This document shows, in pieces, positions 9,618 to 18,929 of a DNA stretch of 64,000 nt. Origin of the DNA: Haloferax litoreum. GTDB lineage: Archaea; Halobacteriota; Halobacteria; Halobacteriales; Haloferacaceae. The stretch spans positions 62,001 through 126,000 of the forward strand of contig NZ_WKJO01000003.1 of assembly GCF_009674605.1 (NCBI RefSeq), in the 5' to 3' direction. A model generated the notes under the pieces. That model saw only the letters and a program-made list of their open reading frames with translations, was not told the origin of the DNA and searched no databases. Within the stretch, counting starts at the first letter, position 1, and each line of letters opens with the position of its first letter. The translations under genes were made by a program, and so were the position numbers.

Positions 9618-10513
9618 TCTATCGCCTCCACCTTCGGGTCGAGGACGTCGCGCAGACCGTCACCGAGCATGTTGAACCCGACGACGGCGATACCGATAGC
9701 CAGCGCGGGGAACAGGAGCATCCACGGCGCAGTCTCCATGAACCCGCGACCGGTGTTTATCATCAGCCCCCACGATGGCTTCGGCGGTTGGGCACCGAGG
9801 CCGAGGAACGAGAGACTCGCCTCCGCGAGGATGGCGAAGGAGATGTTCAGCGACCCCTGCACAAGCATGGGTGCCGTACAGTTCGGGAATACCTCGCTGA
9901 AGATGATACGCGAGTCGCTCTCGCCGCGGGCGACTGCGGCCTCGACGTACGCCTCGTTACGCTCGGCTAACGCCGCACTCCGCGACACGCGGGCGATGTA
10001 GGGCGTATAGACGAACGCCAAGGCGATGATGACGTTACTCAACTCCGGACCGAGCACGACGAGGAGCGTCAGTGCGAGCAGGACCGGCGGGAACGCCATC
10101 GCGGCGTCCATGATACGCATCAGTATCTCGTCCGTCAACCCGCCAGCGTATCCGGCGACGACGCCGATGACGGCTCCGACGACGAGTGCGCCGGAGATAG
10201 CACCGAACCCGACGTACAGCGAGATTCGACTGCCCATGACGACGCGACTGAAGATGTCACGACCCAGGTCGTCGGTGCCGAACGGGTGTTCGACCGACGG
10301 GGCCTGCGAGCGGTCTTCGATGTTCGTCTGGTCGATGGGGTACGGTGCGATGATGGGTGCGAAGATAGCGGTGAGCACGAGTAGCACCACGATGGTGAAC
10401 CCGAGCATCGCCTTGGTGTTGCTCCGGAACTTCCGGACGAACCGGGCGATACGCTCGCGTTGCGACTGCGAGATGAGGGGGCGACTCTCGTCGGACCCTT
10501 GCTCGGTCGCCAT
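9614..10513 (-). CDS. Peptide-type ABC transporter permease, DppC-like
   Basis: 299 residues with an N-terminal cytoplasmic stretch, a first helix (about 35-55) and five further helices. The coupling EAA-type loop is visible as VEAAVARGESDSRIIFSEVFPN, which contacts the ATPase. The length and the DPFGTDDLGRDIFSRV-like segment (here HPFGTDDLGRDIFSRV) are typical of DppC/OppC. Its start and the stop of the upstream permease share one base (TGATG), and its stop overlaps the ATPase start, so all three are coupled. Confidence 0.95.
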   Translation of the reverse strand: MATEQGSDESRPLISQSQRERIARFVRKFRSNTKAMLGFTIVVLLVLTAIFAPIIAPYPIDQTNIEDRSQAPSVEHPFGTDDLGRDIFSRVVMGSRISLYVGFGAISGALVVGAVIGVVAGYAGGLTDEILMRIMDAAMAFPPVLLALTLLVVLGPELSNVIIALAFVYTPYIARVSRSAALAERNEAYVEAAVARGESDSRIIFSEVFPNCTAPMLVQGSLNISFAILAEASLSFLGLGAQPPKPSWGLMINTGRGFMETAPWMLLFPALAIGIAVVGFNMLGDGLRDVLDPKVEAIE

Positions 10514-11472
10514 CAGTCGTCACCTCCGTAGCGGATACGGGGGTCGAAGTACGCGTACAGCAGGTCTGCGGCGAAGTTCGAGAACATGTAGATGAGTGCG
10601 ACCACGACGATGCACCCCTGAATGAGGGGGATGTCGCGGCTCTGAATCGCGGTCAGGGTCAACCGGCCGATACCGGGCCAGAAGAACACCTCTTCGAGGA
10701 CGACAACCCCGCCGAACGCGTAACTGAACTGGAACGCGATGACCGTGATGACGGGGATGACGGCGTTCTTGAGTGCGTGCCGAAGGACGATGACGCGTTG
10801 GCTCATCCCCTTCGCACGCGCGAGGTTGATGTACTCCTCGCTCAGGACTTCGAGCATCGACGACCGGGTCATCCGCATGATGTAGGCGGTGAGTGCGAAT
10901 CCCATCGCCCCCGCGGGCAAGACGAGTCGCGTGAGCGACCCGACGAGGTCCTCACTCGGCGAGACGTACCCGCCGGTCGGAAAGAGGTTCAGCCAGACGG
11001 CGAACACCAAGATGAACACCAACCCCCAGAGGAAGATTGGCATCGAGATACCGACGAACGCGAACATCGACGCGGTGACGTCGGGTGCTTCGTTCTGGTT
11101 GATTGCGGCGTAGACGCCGAGCGGAATCGACAGCACGACGGCCACGAACGTCGCGGCGAACGCGAGCATCAGCGAACGAGGCAGACGCTCGGCGATGAGC
11201 GCCGAAACCGGCTCACCGAATCGCAGTGATTCGCCCATGTTCCCCTGGAGAAGTCCGATGACCCAGTCGATGTACTGCACGTACAGCGGTCGGTTGAGTC
11301 CCAGTTGGGTTTGGAGCGCTTCGAGCGACTGTTCGGTCGCGTTGGGGCCCAAGATGAGGAGGGCCACGTCACCGGGGAGGATGTTGGTGACGGCGAAGGC
11401 GATGAGCGTGACGAAGAACAGCGTCACCGCCATGAAGCCAACGCGCCGAAAGACGTAGTTGTACATCGACAT
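10513..11472 (-). CDS. Peptide-type ABC transporter permease, DppB-like
   Basis: 319 residues and six predicted helices. The N-terminal RRVGFMAVTLFFVTLIAF helix and the EAA-type loop EYINLARAKGMSQRVIVLRH place it as the DppB/OppB partner of the DppC-like subunit. It is read 27 bp after the binding-protein gene in the same operon. Substrate specificity cannot be read from the permease. Confidence 0.95.
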   Translation of the reverse strand: MSMYNYVFRRVGFMAVTLFFVTLIAFAVTNILPGDVALLILGPNATEQSLEALQTQLGLNRPLYVQYIDWVIGLLQGNMGESLRFGEPVSALIAERLPRSLMLAFAATFVAVVLSIPLGVYAAINQNEAPDVTASMFAFVGISMPIFLWGLVFILVFAVWLNLFPTGGYVSPSEDLVGSLTRLVLPAGAMGFALTAYIMRMTRSSMLEVLSEEYINLARAKGMSQRVIVLRHALKNAVIPVITVIAFQFSYAFGGVVVLEEVFFWPGIGRLTLTAIQSRDIPLIQGCIVVVALIYMFSNFAADLLYAYFDPRIRYGGDD

Positions 11473-11499
11473 TGTGTGAAAGTGTGAGTGAAGTCGGTG

Positions 11500-13182
11500 T
11501 TAGCGGTCGAGCCAGTTGTCGGAGAACTGCAACGTCGACCCGTCGGGCGCACCGATGTCACCCTTGTACTGCGAGGCAGCACCGTACAGGCTCGGTTGCC
11601 ACCACAGGAACATGTGGCCGGCGCGTTCGTCGTGGAGAATCTGCGTCGCTTCGTGGTAGAGTTCTGCACGCTCGTCTTCGTCGTAGATGGTGCGCGCTTC
11701 CTCGACGAGGGAGTTGTACTCGTCGTTCGTCCAGTTCGTGAAGAAGAACGCCCCGTCGGGGTGCAGGAACTTGTAGAACGACACGTCGGGGTACCACAGT
11801 GCGAGGTAGGAACTCGTCGTCGCCTGGAAGTCGCGCTTCGAGTAGACGTCCGAGAGCCACGTACTCCACGTAATCTGCTGGATTTCGAGGTTGATGCCCA
11901 CTTCGGCGGCGTCTGCGGCGATGACCTCTGCGGCCTGCACCTGCGTCGGGTAGGACTGCGGAATCTTGAACGTCGCCGTGTAGCCGTCGGACATGCCGGC
12001 GGCGTCGAGGTGTTCCTGCGCCTTTTCGAGGTCACGCGGACGCGGTTCGACGTCTGGGTTGACCCACGGACTGCCGGGTGCTGCCGGGGACGCCGTCGTC
12101 TGGCCGGTGCCGTAGAGGGCCGCTTCTGCGACCTTCTCCTTGTCGATGGCGTAGTCGAGTGCGAGGCGGGCGTCCTTGTTGTCGAACGGTGCCACGTCGC
12201 AGTTCATGCCGAGGTAGACGAGCGACTTGGGGAACTGCTTCTCGAAGCGCACGTCGGGAGCCTGTTCGACGCGAGAGACGTCCTTCGGCGCGATGCCGTT
12301 GATGAAGTCGTACTCGCCGGCGAGGAACGACTGGAGACGGACGCTCGGGTCGGGAATCTCGCTCTTGACGATTTTGTCGATGAACGGACCGTCTTCGTCG
12401 GACGCGCCCCAGTAGTCCTCGTTGCGGACCATCGTGAACGACGTCTCGATTTCACGGCTCTCGAACTTGTACGGGCCAGTCCCGATGGGTTCTTCGACCA
12501 TGTCCTTCGCGGCGTTCTCCGCTGGCATGACCGAGAGTTCCGCCGTCGCCATCTTCGCGAGGAAGGGCGCGAACGGCTGGTTGAGTTTAATCTCGAAGGT
12601 GTAGTCGTCGGGGGCACGGAGTTCGTCGACGAACTCGAAGAAGCCAGTCGCGAGGTAGTCTCCGTTCTGGACGCGCTCGTAACTCGCGAGCACGTCTTCG
12701 GAGGTCATCTCCTTGCCGTTGTGGAACATGACGCCCTCGCGGAGTTCGAACGTCAGGAGCGTGTTGTCGTCGGACTGGTCGAACGACTTCGCGAGGTGCG
12801 GCTCGATGGAGTAGTCGTCCTGCAGTGCGACGACTTCCTCGTACACGTTCTCTAAGACGCGCTTCGACGCCGCCGAGGTGTCGATGTGTGGGTCGAGGCC
12901 CTGCACCGGGACTGCGCCGCCCCACTGGAGCGTGCCACCCTGCTTACCGCCGCTCGCTTCGGTCGTGTCGGTGTCGTCGCCGGACTCACTGTCGGTGTCG
13001 CCACCTTCGTCGCCACCGCTGCCGCCGGACTCTCCGCCATCGCCGCCACCCGTACAGCCTGCGAGTGCGGCAGCACCCGTCGTCGCTGCTGCACCGAGGA
13101 AGGTACGGCGGTCGAACCGTCCACGGAGCGAACCATCGCCGCTGCTATCGGGAGATTCGGTCCCCTTGTCATTCTCTTGCAT
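11500..13182 (-). CDS. Tat-exported peptide-type substrate-binding lipoprotein
   Basis: Start at the ATG 13180-13182 (MQENDKGTES); longer readings would put untypical sequence before the signal. Residues about 25-45 hold the twin-arginine signal (DRRTFLGAAATTGAAALAGC) with the lipobox cysteine, then a Gly/Asp-rich linker and a full SBP_5 domain (GLDPHIDTS, LTFELREGVMFHNGKEMTSEDV, LGMNCDVAPFDN). At 560 residues it has family length. First gene of the importer operon and divergent from the amidotransferase-like gene. Given the neighbours, the cargo may be a cyclic or carbamoylated amino-acid derivative or a small peptide; this is inference. Confidence 0.93.
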   Translation of the reverse strand: MQENDKGTESPDSSGDGSLRGRFDRRTFLGAAATTGAAALAGCTGGGDGGESGGSGGDEGGDTDSESGDDTDTTEASGGKQGGTLQWGGAVPVQGLDPHIDTSAASKRVLENVYEEVVALQDDYSIEPHLAKSFDQSDDNTLLTFELREGVMFHNGKEMTSEDVLASYERVQNGDYLATGFFEFVDELRAPDDYTFEIKLNQPFAPFLAKMATAELSVMPAENAAKDMVEEPIGTGPYKFESREIETSFTMVRNEDYWGASDEDGPFIDKIVKSEIPDPSVRLQSFLAGEYDFINGIAPKDVSRVEQAPDVRFEKQFPKSLVYLGMNCDVAPFDNKDARLALDYAIDKEKVAEAALYGTGQTTASPAAPGSPWVNPDVEPRPRDLEKAQEHLDAAGMSDGYTATFKIPQSYPTQVQAAEVIAADAAEVGINLEIQQITWSTWLSDVYSKRDFQATTSSYLALWYPDVSFYKFLHPDGAFFFTNWTNDEYNSLVEEARTIYDEDERAELYHEATQILHDERAGHMFLWWQPSLYGAASQYKGDIGAPDGSTLQFSDNWLDR

Positions 13183-13277
13183 ATAGAGCCTCAAATCCGC
13201 TAATGTGTGATAAAAATTGTGGTTGTACGGGATTAAATGTGCTACTGTCGACCATAAATAACAGTTAAGTAACATTA

Positions 13278-13296
13278 TGCCGACCAGAGGTCGGCA
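13278..13296. promoter_or_regulatory. 19-bp perfect palindrome, candidate operator
   Basis: TGCCGACC-AGA-GGTCGGCA, eight paired bases each side of a 3-nt centre, lies in the 167-bp divergent gap between the importer operon (start 13182) and the amidotransferase-like gene (start 13350). It is GC-rich inside an otherwise AT-rich promoter region. The IclR-family protein encoded at 15779 is the obvious candidate binder, but nothing in the sequence proves it. A second, weaker repeat (TCTATA-TCG-TATAGA, 13319-13333) is just upstream of the amidotransferase start. Confidence 0.5.
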
Positions 13297-13349
13297 GAGA
13301 AATTGACAATACAAAGTTCTATATCGTATAGAGCACCAGTTTTAGACAT

Positions 13350-14108
13350 ATGTCCACAACAACTCAGCGTCCCCGAGAGGCCAGTGTCGCGTTCGTCTCC
13401 CCGCCGAGTCGTGTCGACTACGCCGCCGGAATCGACGCCGTGTTGTCGGCAGTCCTGCCAAATACGCGACTTCGCACCCACCACTTCGACGCACGAGGAA
13501 CCCTCCCCGACCCAAACCAGTTCGACGTCGTCGTCGTCACGGGGTCGTACGTACGAGTCGCAGACAGAGACCCGTGGGCGGTGCACCTCCAGCAGTACGT
13601 CCGGAAGCGTGTCGATTCCGACCGTCCACTTCTCGGCGTCTGTTTCGGGCACCAATTCCTCGCCGACTCACTCGGTGGAGAAGTCGAACGACTCCCGACC
13701 GGTGCGGCAGGATACCGGACAGTCTCGCTCACCGACGGTGGACGTGCGCACCCAGCCTTCGTCGACGTTCCCGACACCTTCGACACGTTCCTGTGGCACG
13801 TGGACCACGTCACTCGCCTCCCAGACGAGGCGATTGTGTTGGCCCGCGCCGACGACACTATCCAAGCGTTCGCACTGGCGGACCACCCAGTGATGGGAAT
13901 CCAATTCCACCCCGAAGTGACACCAGTGATAGCCCGAAAACTCGTCGAGGGTGCCGACGAGGCGTCCCCGCCGTCCGACGATGTGTGCGAGACGCTGACA
14001 GACGAACGTGCTACGTCTGTTCGTACATCCCGACGAGTCTACCGTGACTTCCTCCGCGACGCACTCGACGCGAGTGCAGATATCACCCATTCCCAAACAC
14101 GTAAATAG
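13350..14108 (+). CDS. Class I glutamine amidotransferase-like hydrolase
   Basis: 252 residues. The nucleophile elbow GVCFGHQ (Cys98) and the second part of the triad in GIQFHPEVT (His187, Glu189) are intact, so it should be an active triad hydrolase of the GATase1 fold. It stands alone, not fused to a synthetase, as in gamma-glutamyl hydrolases or GMP-synthase-like stand-alone proteins. It lies 22 bp before the M20 amidohydrolase gene and probably shares its transcript. The substrate is unknown; cleavage of a gamma-glutamyl or similar amide intermediate fits the neighbourhood. Confidence 0.85.
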   Translation: MSTTTQRPREASVAFVSPPSRVDYAAGIDAVLSAVLPNTRLRTHHFDARGTLPDPNQFDVVVVTGSYVRVADRDPWAVHLQQYVRKRVDSDRPLLGVCFGHQFLADSLGGEVERLPTGAAGYRTVSLTDGGRAHPAFVDVPDTFDTFLWHVDHVTRLPDEAIVLARADDTIQAFALADHPVMGIQFHPEVTPVIARKLVEGADEASPPSDDVCETLTDERATSVRTSRRVYRDFLRDALDASADITHSQTRK

Positions 14109-14130
14109 AGTTAGTTACGACTCGGCCAGT

Positions 14131-15378
14131 ATGCGAGTCAACCAGCAGCGACTCCGCAGTGACATCGAGTCGAACGCGGAGTTCGGTGCCGTCCCCACGG
14201 ACGAGGGTCGAGGGCGGACGGTACTCACCGGGAGCGAAGCGGACCGTCGGGCGAGAGAGTTCTTCTGCGAACGACTTCGAGACGCCGGTCTCTCTATCTC
14301 TATCGATGAGGTCGGAAACATCGTCGGCCGCTGGGTCCCCGAGAGTGCAGACCCCGACGCCGCACCGGTTGCGACGGGGAGTCACCTCGATTCCGTCCCC
14401 GAAGGCGGTATCTTCGACGGTCCACTCGGTGTCTACGCGGGTCTGGAGAGTATTCGGGCGATGCAGGACGCCGGCGTCGAACCCGTTCGCCCCGTGGAAG
14501 TCGTCAACTTCACCGAAGAAGAGGGCCAGCGATTCGACGGTGGACTCATCGGGTCCGCCGTGGCAGTCGGCGAGATGACGAGCGACGAAGCACTGGAGAT
14601 AGAAGACGAAGACGGCATTCCTCTCGGAGACGCCCTCGCCGACATCGGCTATCGGGGCGAAGACCGAATCGACGCCTCCGAGTGGGACTCGTGGATAGAA
14701 CTCCACATCGAGCAGTCGGAACGACTCGAAGACGCCGACGTTCCCGCCGGTGTCGTGACGAGTATCGTCGGTCTCTCTCGCTGTTCTGTCGAGATTACCG
14801 GTGAGGCAGACCACGCCGGGTCGACACTCATGGACGACCGGTCCGACGCACTCGCTGCCGCTAGCGAATTCGTCCTCGATATCGAAGAGGCGACGAACGA
14901 GCGAACCGAGGTTTCGGAGACGGCAGTCGGGACCGTCGGGAAACTGGACGTGTCCCCAAACGCCCCGAACGTCATCTCGGGGAAGGTGTCGCTGACCGTC
15001 GACGTTCGGGACGTGGAGTACGACTCCATCGAGTACATCATCGACGAGGCACAGGCGAGTCTCGACCGCATCGAAGACGAACGCCCAGTCGAGACGACGC
15101 TTACCCACCCGTGGGACCGACACCCAGTCGAGATGAGTGACCGCTGTTGCGACGCGCTTCACGAGGCCGGGTCCGACGCAGACCTCGAGACGCTCGACCT
15201 CCACTCGGGTGCTGGTCACGATACGATGCACGTGGCAGAAGTCACGGACGCCGCACTCCTCTTCGCCCCGTCACGCGACGGAATCTCGCACAACCCCCGA
15301 GAGTGGACCGACTGGGAGGACTGTGCCGACGCGACGCGAGTCCTCGCCGGTGCACTCACCAAACTCGCGACTGAGTAG
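14131..15378 (+). CDS. M20 family Zn-dependent amidohydrolase (N-carbamoyl-amino acid/allantoate type)
   Basis: Start at the ATG 14131 (MRVNQQRL), 415 residues, the usual length. Metal ligands are visible in GSHLDSVPEGG, GIFDGPLGV, FTEEEGQRF and LHSGAGHDTM, and a dimerisation insert (SIVGLSRCSVEITGEADHAG) follows the first half. This is the pattern of the hydantoinase/carbamoylase branch (N-carbamoyl-L-amino-acid hydrolase, allantoate amidohydrolase, beta-ureidopropionase), which releases ammonia and CO2 or a free amino acid. With HyuA/HyuB encoded at 23.5-27.2 kb, a hydantoin or carbamoyl-amino-acid pathway is plausible. The exact substrate cannot be assigned. Confidence 0.88.
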   Translation: MRVNQQRLRSDIESNAEFGAVPTDEGRGRTVLTGSEADRRAREFFCERLRDAGLSISIDEVGNIVGRWVPESADPDAAPVATGSHLDSVPEGGIFDGPLGVYAGLESIRAMQDAGVEPVRPVEVVNFTEEEGQRFDGGLIGSAVAVGEMTSDEALEIEDEDGIPLGDALADIGYRGEDRIDASEWDSWIELHIEQSERLEDADVPAGVVTSIVGLSRCSVEITGEADHAGSTLMDDRSDALAAASEFVLDIEEATNERTEVSETAVGTVGKLDVSPNAPNVISGKVSLTVDVRDVEYDSIEYIIDEAQASLDRIEDERPVETTLTHPWDRHPVEMSDRCCDALHEAGSDADLETLDLHSGAGHDTMHVAEVTDAALLFAPSRDGISHNPREWTDWEDCADATRVLAGALTKLATE

Positions 15379-15778
15379 ACCGCCACGGTACCAGAACACA
15401 CCCTCGAACCACTCGCTGCTGTCGATATCTCTGGACCCTCCCACCATCTTCTGACACGCGCCGCTATTTTTCGCCCCGTCAGACACCATCGATTCGACTA
15501 TCTACATCGAGTACGGCCGGGAACCGGCCAGAGCGTGCCGCACAGTCACCGCACCACCAGACAGGGTCGTCTCGTAAGCGAACTGGGTTTACACTATGGA
15601 AACACACAGTCTTATTTGGCAATATCGGCCCCGATAAGGCCCCAATCGACAGTTCACGATTCAACACGATTGAACACCGCTCTGGGAGACTGCGATTCGA
15701 CAGGATACAGCCAGTATCAGTACAGTTGGAAGTTCTCGAAATACAAACAGCTATGGTTCCGGGGCGAAGACGTGGACT
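15379..15778. other. Intergenic region upstream of the IclR gene
   Basis: No gene seen. A T-rich run (about 15463) after the amidohydrolase may end its transcript. A short inverted repeat TATCGG-CC-CCGATA lies at 15623-15636, and AATACAAACA at 15740-15749 is a candidate promoter box about 30 nt before the IclR ATG. Confidence 0.5.
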
Positions 15779-16594
15779 ATGGCAGACGAACACACGAACG
15801 GTTCGCCGCGGACCCTCAAGACGGTGTCTCGTGCGTTCGACGTGGTTCGGGCGTTAGAGGAGTTAGACGGGGCGGGAGTGACGGAGTTGGCAGACCACCT
15901 CGACCTCTCGAAGAGCGTCGTCTACAACTACCTGAGCACACTCCGCGAGGAGAAGTTCGTGGTGAAGGAGGGTGACACCTACCAACTTTCCCTGCAGTTC
16001 CTCCTCGTGGGCGAGTACGTGCGCTACCAGAACATCCTCTACCGAATCGGAAAGCCAGAGATAGAAGAACTCGCCGAGAAGACGGGCGAGTACGCCCACT
16101 TGGCCACAGAGCAACACGGACTCGGCGTCAACCTGTACAAGGTGAGTGGAGAGACTGCCGTCGGGAGCGACTATCAGGTGAACAAACTCCAGCGAGCAGA
16201 CTACCTGCACTTCTCTGCGACTGGCAAAGCCATTCTGGCGCACCTCCCACGTGAGCGTGTCGACTGGATTATCGACCAGTACGGACTCCCGGCGAAGACA
16301 GCACAGACGATTACCGACCGCGAGGAACTCTTCGACGAGTTAGAGACGGTCCGCGAACGCGGGTACTCGCTCAACGACGAAGAGGAGATAAAGGGTCTCC
16401 AAGCAATCGGCGCCCCCGTGACGAATCGACACGGCCGCGTCCTCGGTTCCATCAGCGTCTCTGGGCCCGTTCGGCGGATGAAGCAACCCGAGTACCACCA
16501 GAACCTCATCGAGAGCGTCGTCAACACCGCGAACGTCATCGAAGTGAACGTCAACATGGAAGAGTCGGACGACGAGTTTCCGACGTTCAGCTAA
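15779..16594 (+). CDS. IclR family transcriptional regulator
   Basis: 271 residues. An N-terminal winged helix (about 10-75: TVSRAFDVVRALEELDG, VTELADHLDLSKSVVYNYL) and a C-terminal ligand-binding domain (about 90-255: LHFSATGKAILAHLPRERV, GLQAIGAPVTNRHGRVLGSISVSGP) are intact. IclR proteins sense small metabolites and regulate neighbouring catabolic operons, so this is the probable local regulator of the importer, amidotransferase and amidohydrolase genes. No binding site can be assigned with certainty; the 13278-13296 palindrome is the best candidate. Confidence 0.93.
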   Translation: MADEHTNGSPRTLKTVSRAFDVVRALEELDGAGVTELADHLDLSKSVVYNYLSTLREEKFVVKEGDTYQLSLQFLLVGEYVRYQNILYRIGKPEIEELAEKTGEYAHLATEQHGLGVNLYKVSGETAVGSDYQVNKLQRADYLHFSATGKAILAHLPRERVDWIIDQYGLPAKTAQTITDREELFDELETVRERGYSLNDEEEIKGLQAIGAPVTNRHGRVLGSISVSGPVRRMKQPEYHQNLIESVVNTANVIEVNVNMEESDDEFPTFS

Positions 16595-16967
16595 CGACGC
16601 AACCCCGTTACACGAGTATTCTTGTAAAGCCTCGAGCGGGTCACCGACAGTCCGTCGGAGTTCACAAACTGCGAACCACGCAGTGGGAGTTTGGTCGATG
16701 GCGACACGACCACTCAGCGCCGCTTCACGGCCACGCCGACTCTTCTCGCGTTTCTCTGCCCAGAAAGGAGAGTTTCGGTCTGGTACTGCCGACAACGACT
16801 CCGAGAGGACAAATCTACACGACTGAACGATTCTCTCGGGTCGGCGACAACGAGACTGAGTCGTTCGACCAAAAGTCACCAATCGAACTGTGTTTCGCGC
16901 TTTTTCGGCAAGATATTTTCGATATCAGAACAGAATATAGACAAACAAGAGGCACAGTCTCGAAGAG
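16595..16967. other. Convergent intergenic gap between IclR and sph
   Basis: No gene supported. A short GC stem (CCGAC...GTCGG, about 16646-16661) lies just beyond the IclR stop. The last 70 bp before the sph stop are AT-rich. Confidence 0.5.
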
Positions 16968-18887
16968 TTATATTTCAGTGACTCTCGTATGACTCTCGTC
17001 GAGTGCTGCTGCGTCTTCGGGGAGGAGGGCGACGACGACGTACTCGGCGTGTTCGTGCACGTATTCGACCAGTGCAGCGATTCGCTCGGAGTCGATAGCT
17101 TCGAGTGAGTCGAGAAGCATGAACGGAAGTCGTTCAGCGACGTCGTGGACGAGGTATCCGGCGAGGCCGAAGACGAGACCGATGACTTCACGCTCGCTTT
17201 CACTCAGGTGGTCGACCGTGTCCTCGTAGACGGACCCAGACTCGGTCTGCCGGACGATGTGGAGGTTGAACTGGCTTTGTTCCTGTGTGCGTCCACGCCC
17301 AGAGCGTTCCCGACGGACTCGCTCGATCCAGACGCGTTCGATGTTTTCGTACTGGAGAATGTCCAGTACGCGTTCCATGTGGTCGTTGAACGATTCGACT
17401 GCGTCGGCCTCGATACGGTCGATTCGGCCGCGGAGTTCCTGAATCTCGTCGTCGATTTCTGCTCGCCGCGCTTCGTGTTCGGCGAGTTCGTCTCGTTTCA
17501 TTCGCGCTTCGTCGAGTTTCTCACGGACGCGTTCTCGTTCGGTTTCGAGTCGCTCACGTTCGAGTTCGGCGCGGTTCGCTTTGGAGTGGAGTTCGACCAA
17601 CTCGTCCGTCTCGTCGTCTACGTCCTCGGCTTTCGCTTCGACGGTCGTAATCTCCTCGCGGAGTTCGTCTTGCCGTGCTTCGAGGTTCTCGATTCGGTCG
17701 AGTGTCTCTTCGCGTTCGGCGACGGTCTGTTCTAACCGAGACGAGAGTTCTCGGCGACGATTTCGGCGTTCTTCGATGGTGTCCAGTCGAGCGGAGAGGT
17801 CGTCGATTTCTTCGCGGGCCGTCCGTCGGTCCGCGGCCAGTGACGCACGGTACTTTTCGAGGTGTTCGACGGTCGCTTCGATGGTCTCCGAGGAGACTTC
17901 GGACCCACAGGTCCAACAGACGACCTGGTCGCCACCGAGGAGTTGGTCGGTGACACTGCCGCCGTCGTCCTCACCACGAAGCGCGTCCGCAACGTCACTG
18001 CTCCCGCCCGAGAGCATCGACTCGTTCACGCGAACGATGTTCTGAATCTCGTTCATCTGCGATTCGAGTTCGCGGACACGTTCACGTCGATTCGACAGTT
18101 TCGATTCGAGTTCAGAGGGCGAATCGGACGACTCGTCGGGAAGTTCGTCCAGTGCCTCGCGGATGTCTTCCTCGTCGTCTCGGAGGGCTTCGAGACTCTG
18201 GCGCTCGGTTTCGAGGCGGAATCGGACGTTTTCGAGCGTCGAACGCAAGTCGTTGAGTCGGTCGAGCAGTTCGTTGTCGCCAGTGTCCGAACGCTCGGCC
18301 GCCTCGATTTCGCCTTCCAGTGCTTCGAGTCGCTCGCGAGCGTCTTCGATTTTGGCGTCGAGTTCTGCCTCGCGTTGCTCCAGGTTCCCAATCGACCGTT
18401 CCAGCGAGTCTGCTTCGTTCAGTCGCTCGTCGAGGTTTCGACGCTCTGCTTCCAACTGCGTAATCTGGGCTTCGATGGCCGTGGTGTCGACCGGACGCAT
18501 GATGAGTTCGCGCAAGTCGTCGCCACGTTCGACGGCCCGACGGGCCTCGTTCGACTCCAACAAGAACGCGAAGAGGTCAGCGAGTTCGGGGTCAGACAGA
18601 TACGGGTCGCCCTTCGTGACCGTGTTCGACCCCTTTCGACGGAGGACACGCGTAAACGTCTCGTCGCCGACTGTGAGGCTCACCTCACCTTCGTCCGCGT
18701 CGGCCTTCAGCGACGCCCGATTGCTTCCGAGGGCAGCCATCAACGCCTGCAGGAACGAGGTTCGGTTGGTAGCGTTACGCCCGACGAGAATCGTAATCCC
18801 GGGCTCGAATTCGACGTGAGTTCGTTCGATTCCTCCGATATTCCGCGCCTCGACGGTGACGCCGGCAGCGCGACTCGTGACAGTCAT
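16968..18887 (-). CDS. sph: Archaea-specific SMC-related protein (Sph), Rad50-like coiled-coil ATPase
   Basis: 639 residues. The N-terminal head has an atypical P-loop GRNATNRTS (36-44) in place of GxxGxGKS. Two long coiled-coil arms (about 135-310 and 335-530) flank a CWTC motif at 324-327, almost exactly in the middle, like the zinc hook of Rad50. The C-terminal head has a signature-like LSESEREVIGLVFGLAGYL and a Walker B LPFMLLDSLEAID. This is the archaeal Sph family. In Haloferax volcanii an sph gene lies next to rdfA, the same arrangement as here, so this is probably the Sph3 type. Divergent from rdfA with 102 bp between. The role may be in chromosome organisation or shape signalling; the biochemistry is unknown. 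Confidence 0.88.
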   Translation of the reverse strand: MTVTSRAAGVTVEARNIGGIERTHVEFEPGITILVGRNATNRTSFLQALMAALGSNRASLKADADEGEVSLTVGDETFTRVLRRKGSNTVTKGDPYLSDPELADLFAFLLESNEARRAVERGDDLRELIMRPVDTTAIEAQITQLEAERRNLDERLNEADSLERSIGNLEQREAELDAKIEDARERLEALEGEIEAAERSDTGDNELLDRLNDLRSTLENVRFRLETERQSLEALRDDEEDIREALDELPDESSDSPSELESKLSNRRERVRELESQMNEIQNIVRVNESMLSGGSSDVADALRGEDDGGSVTDQLLGGDQVVCWTCGSEVSSETIEATVEHLEKYRASLAADRRTAREEIDDLSARLDTIEERRNRRRELSSRLEQTVAEREETLDRIENLEARQDELREEITTVEAKAEDVDDETDELVELHSKANRAELERERLETERERVREKLDEARMKRDELAEHEARRAEIDDEIQELRGRIDRIEADAVESFNDHMERVLDILQYENIERVWIERVRRERSGRGRTQEQSQFNLHIVRQTESGSVYEDTVDHLSESEREVIGLVFGLAGYLVHDVAERLPFMLLDSLEAIDSERIAALVEYVHEHAEYVVVALLPEDAAALDESHTRVTEI

Positions 18888-18929
18888 GCATGTTACCAGT
18901 GAGTATCCATAGATAATAGTTCGTATTTG

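Noticed and set aside
7848-10001. 717-codon open frame on the plus strand
   Set aside because: Antisense shadow of the fused ATPase and permease genes; the high-GC codon pattern keeps the frame open. No family features.
11488-12855. 455-codon open frame on the plus strand
   Set aside because: Antisense to the substrate-binding protein, whose motifs are clear.
15623-15636. TATCGG-CC-CCGATA repeat as IclR operator
   Set aside because: Short, with half-sites unlike the 13278 palindrome; too weak to claim.
17862-18902. 346-codon open frame opposite sph
   Set aside because: Antisense shadow of the coiled-coil gene; also spans the sph start.
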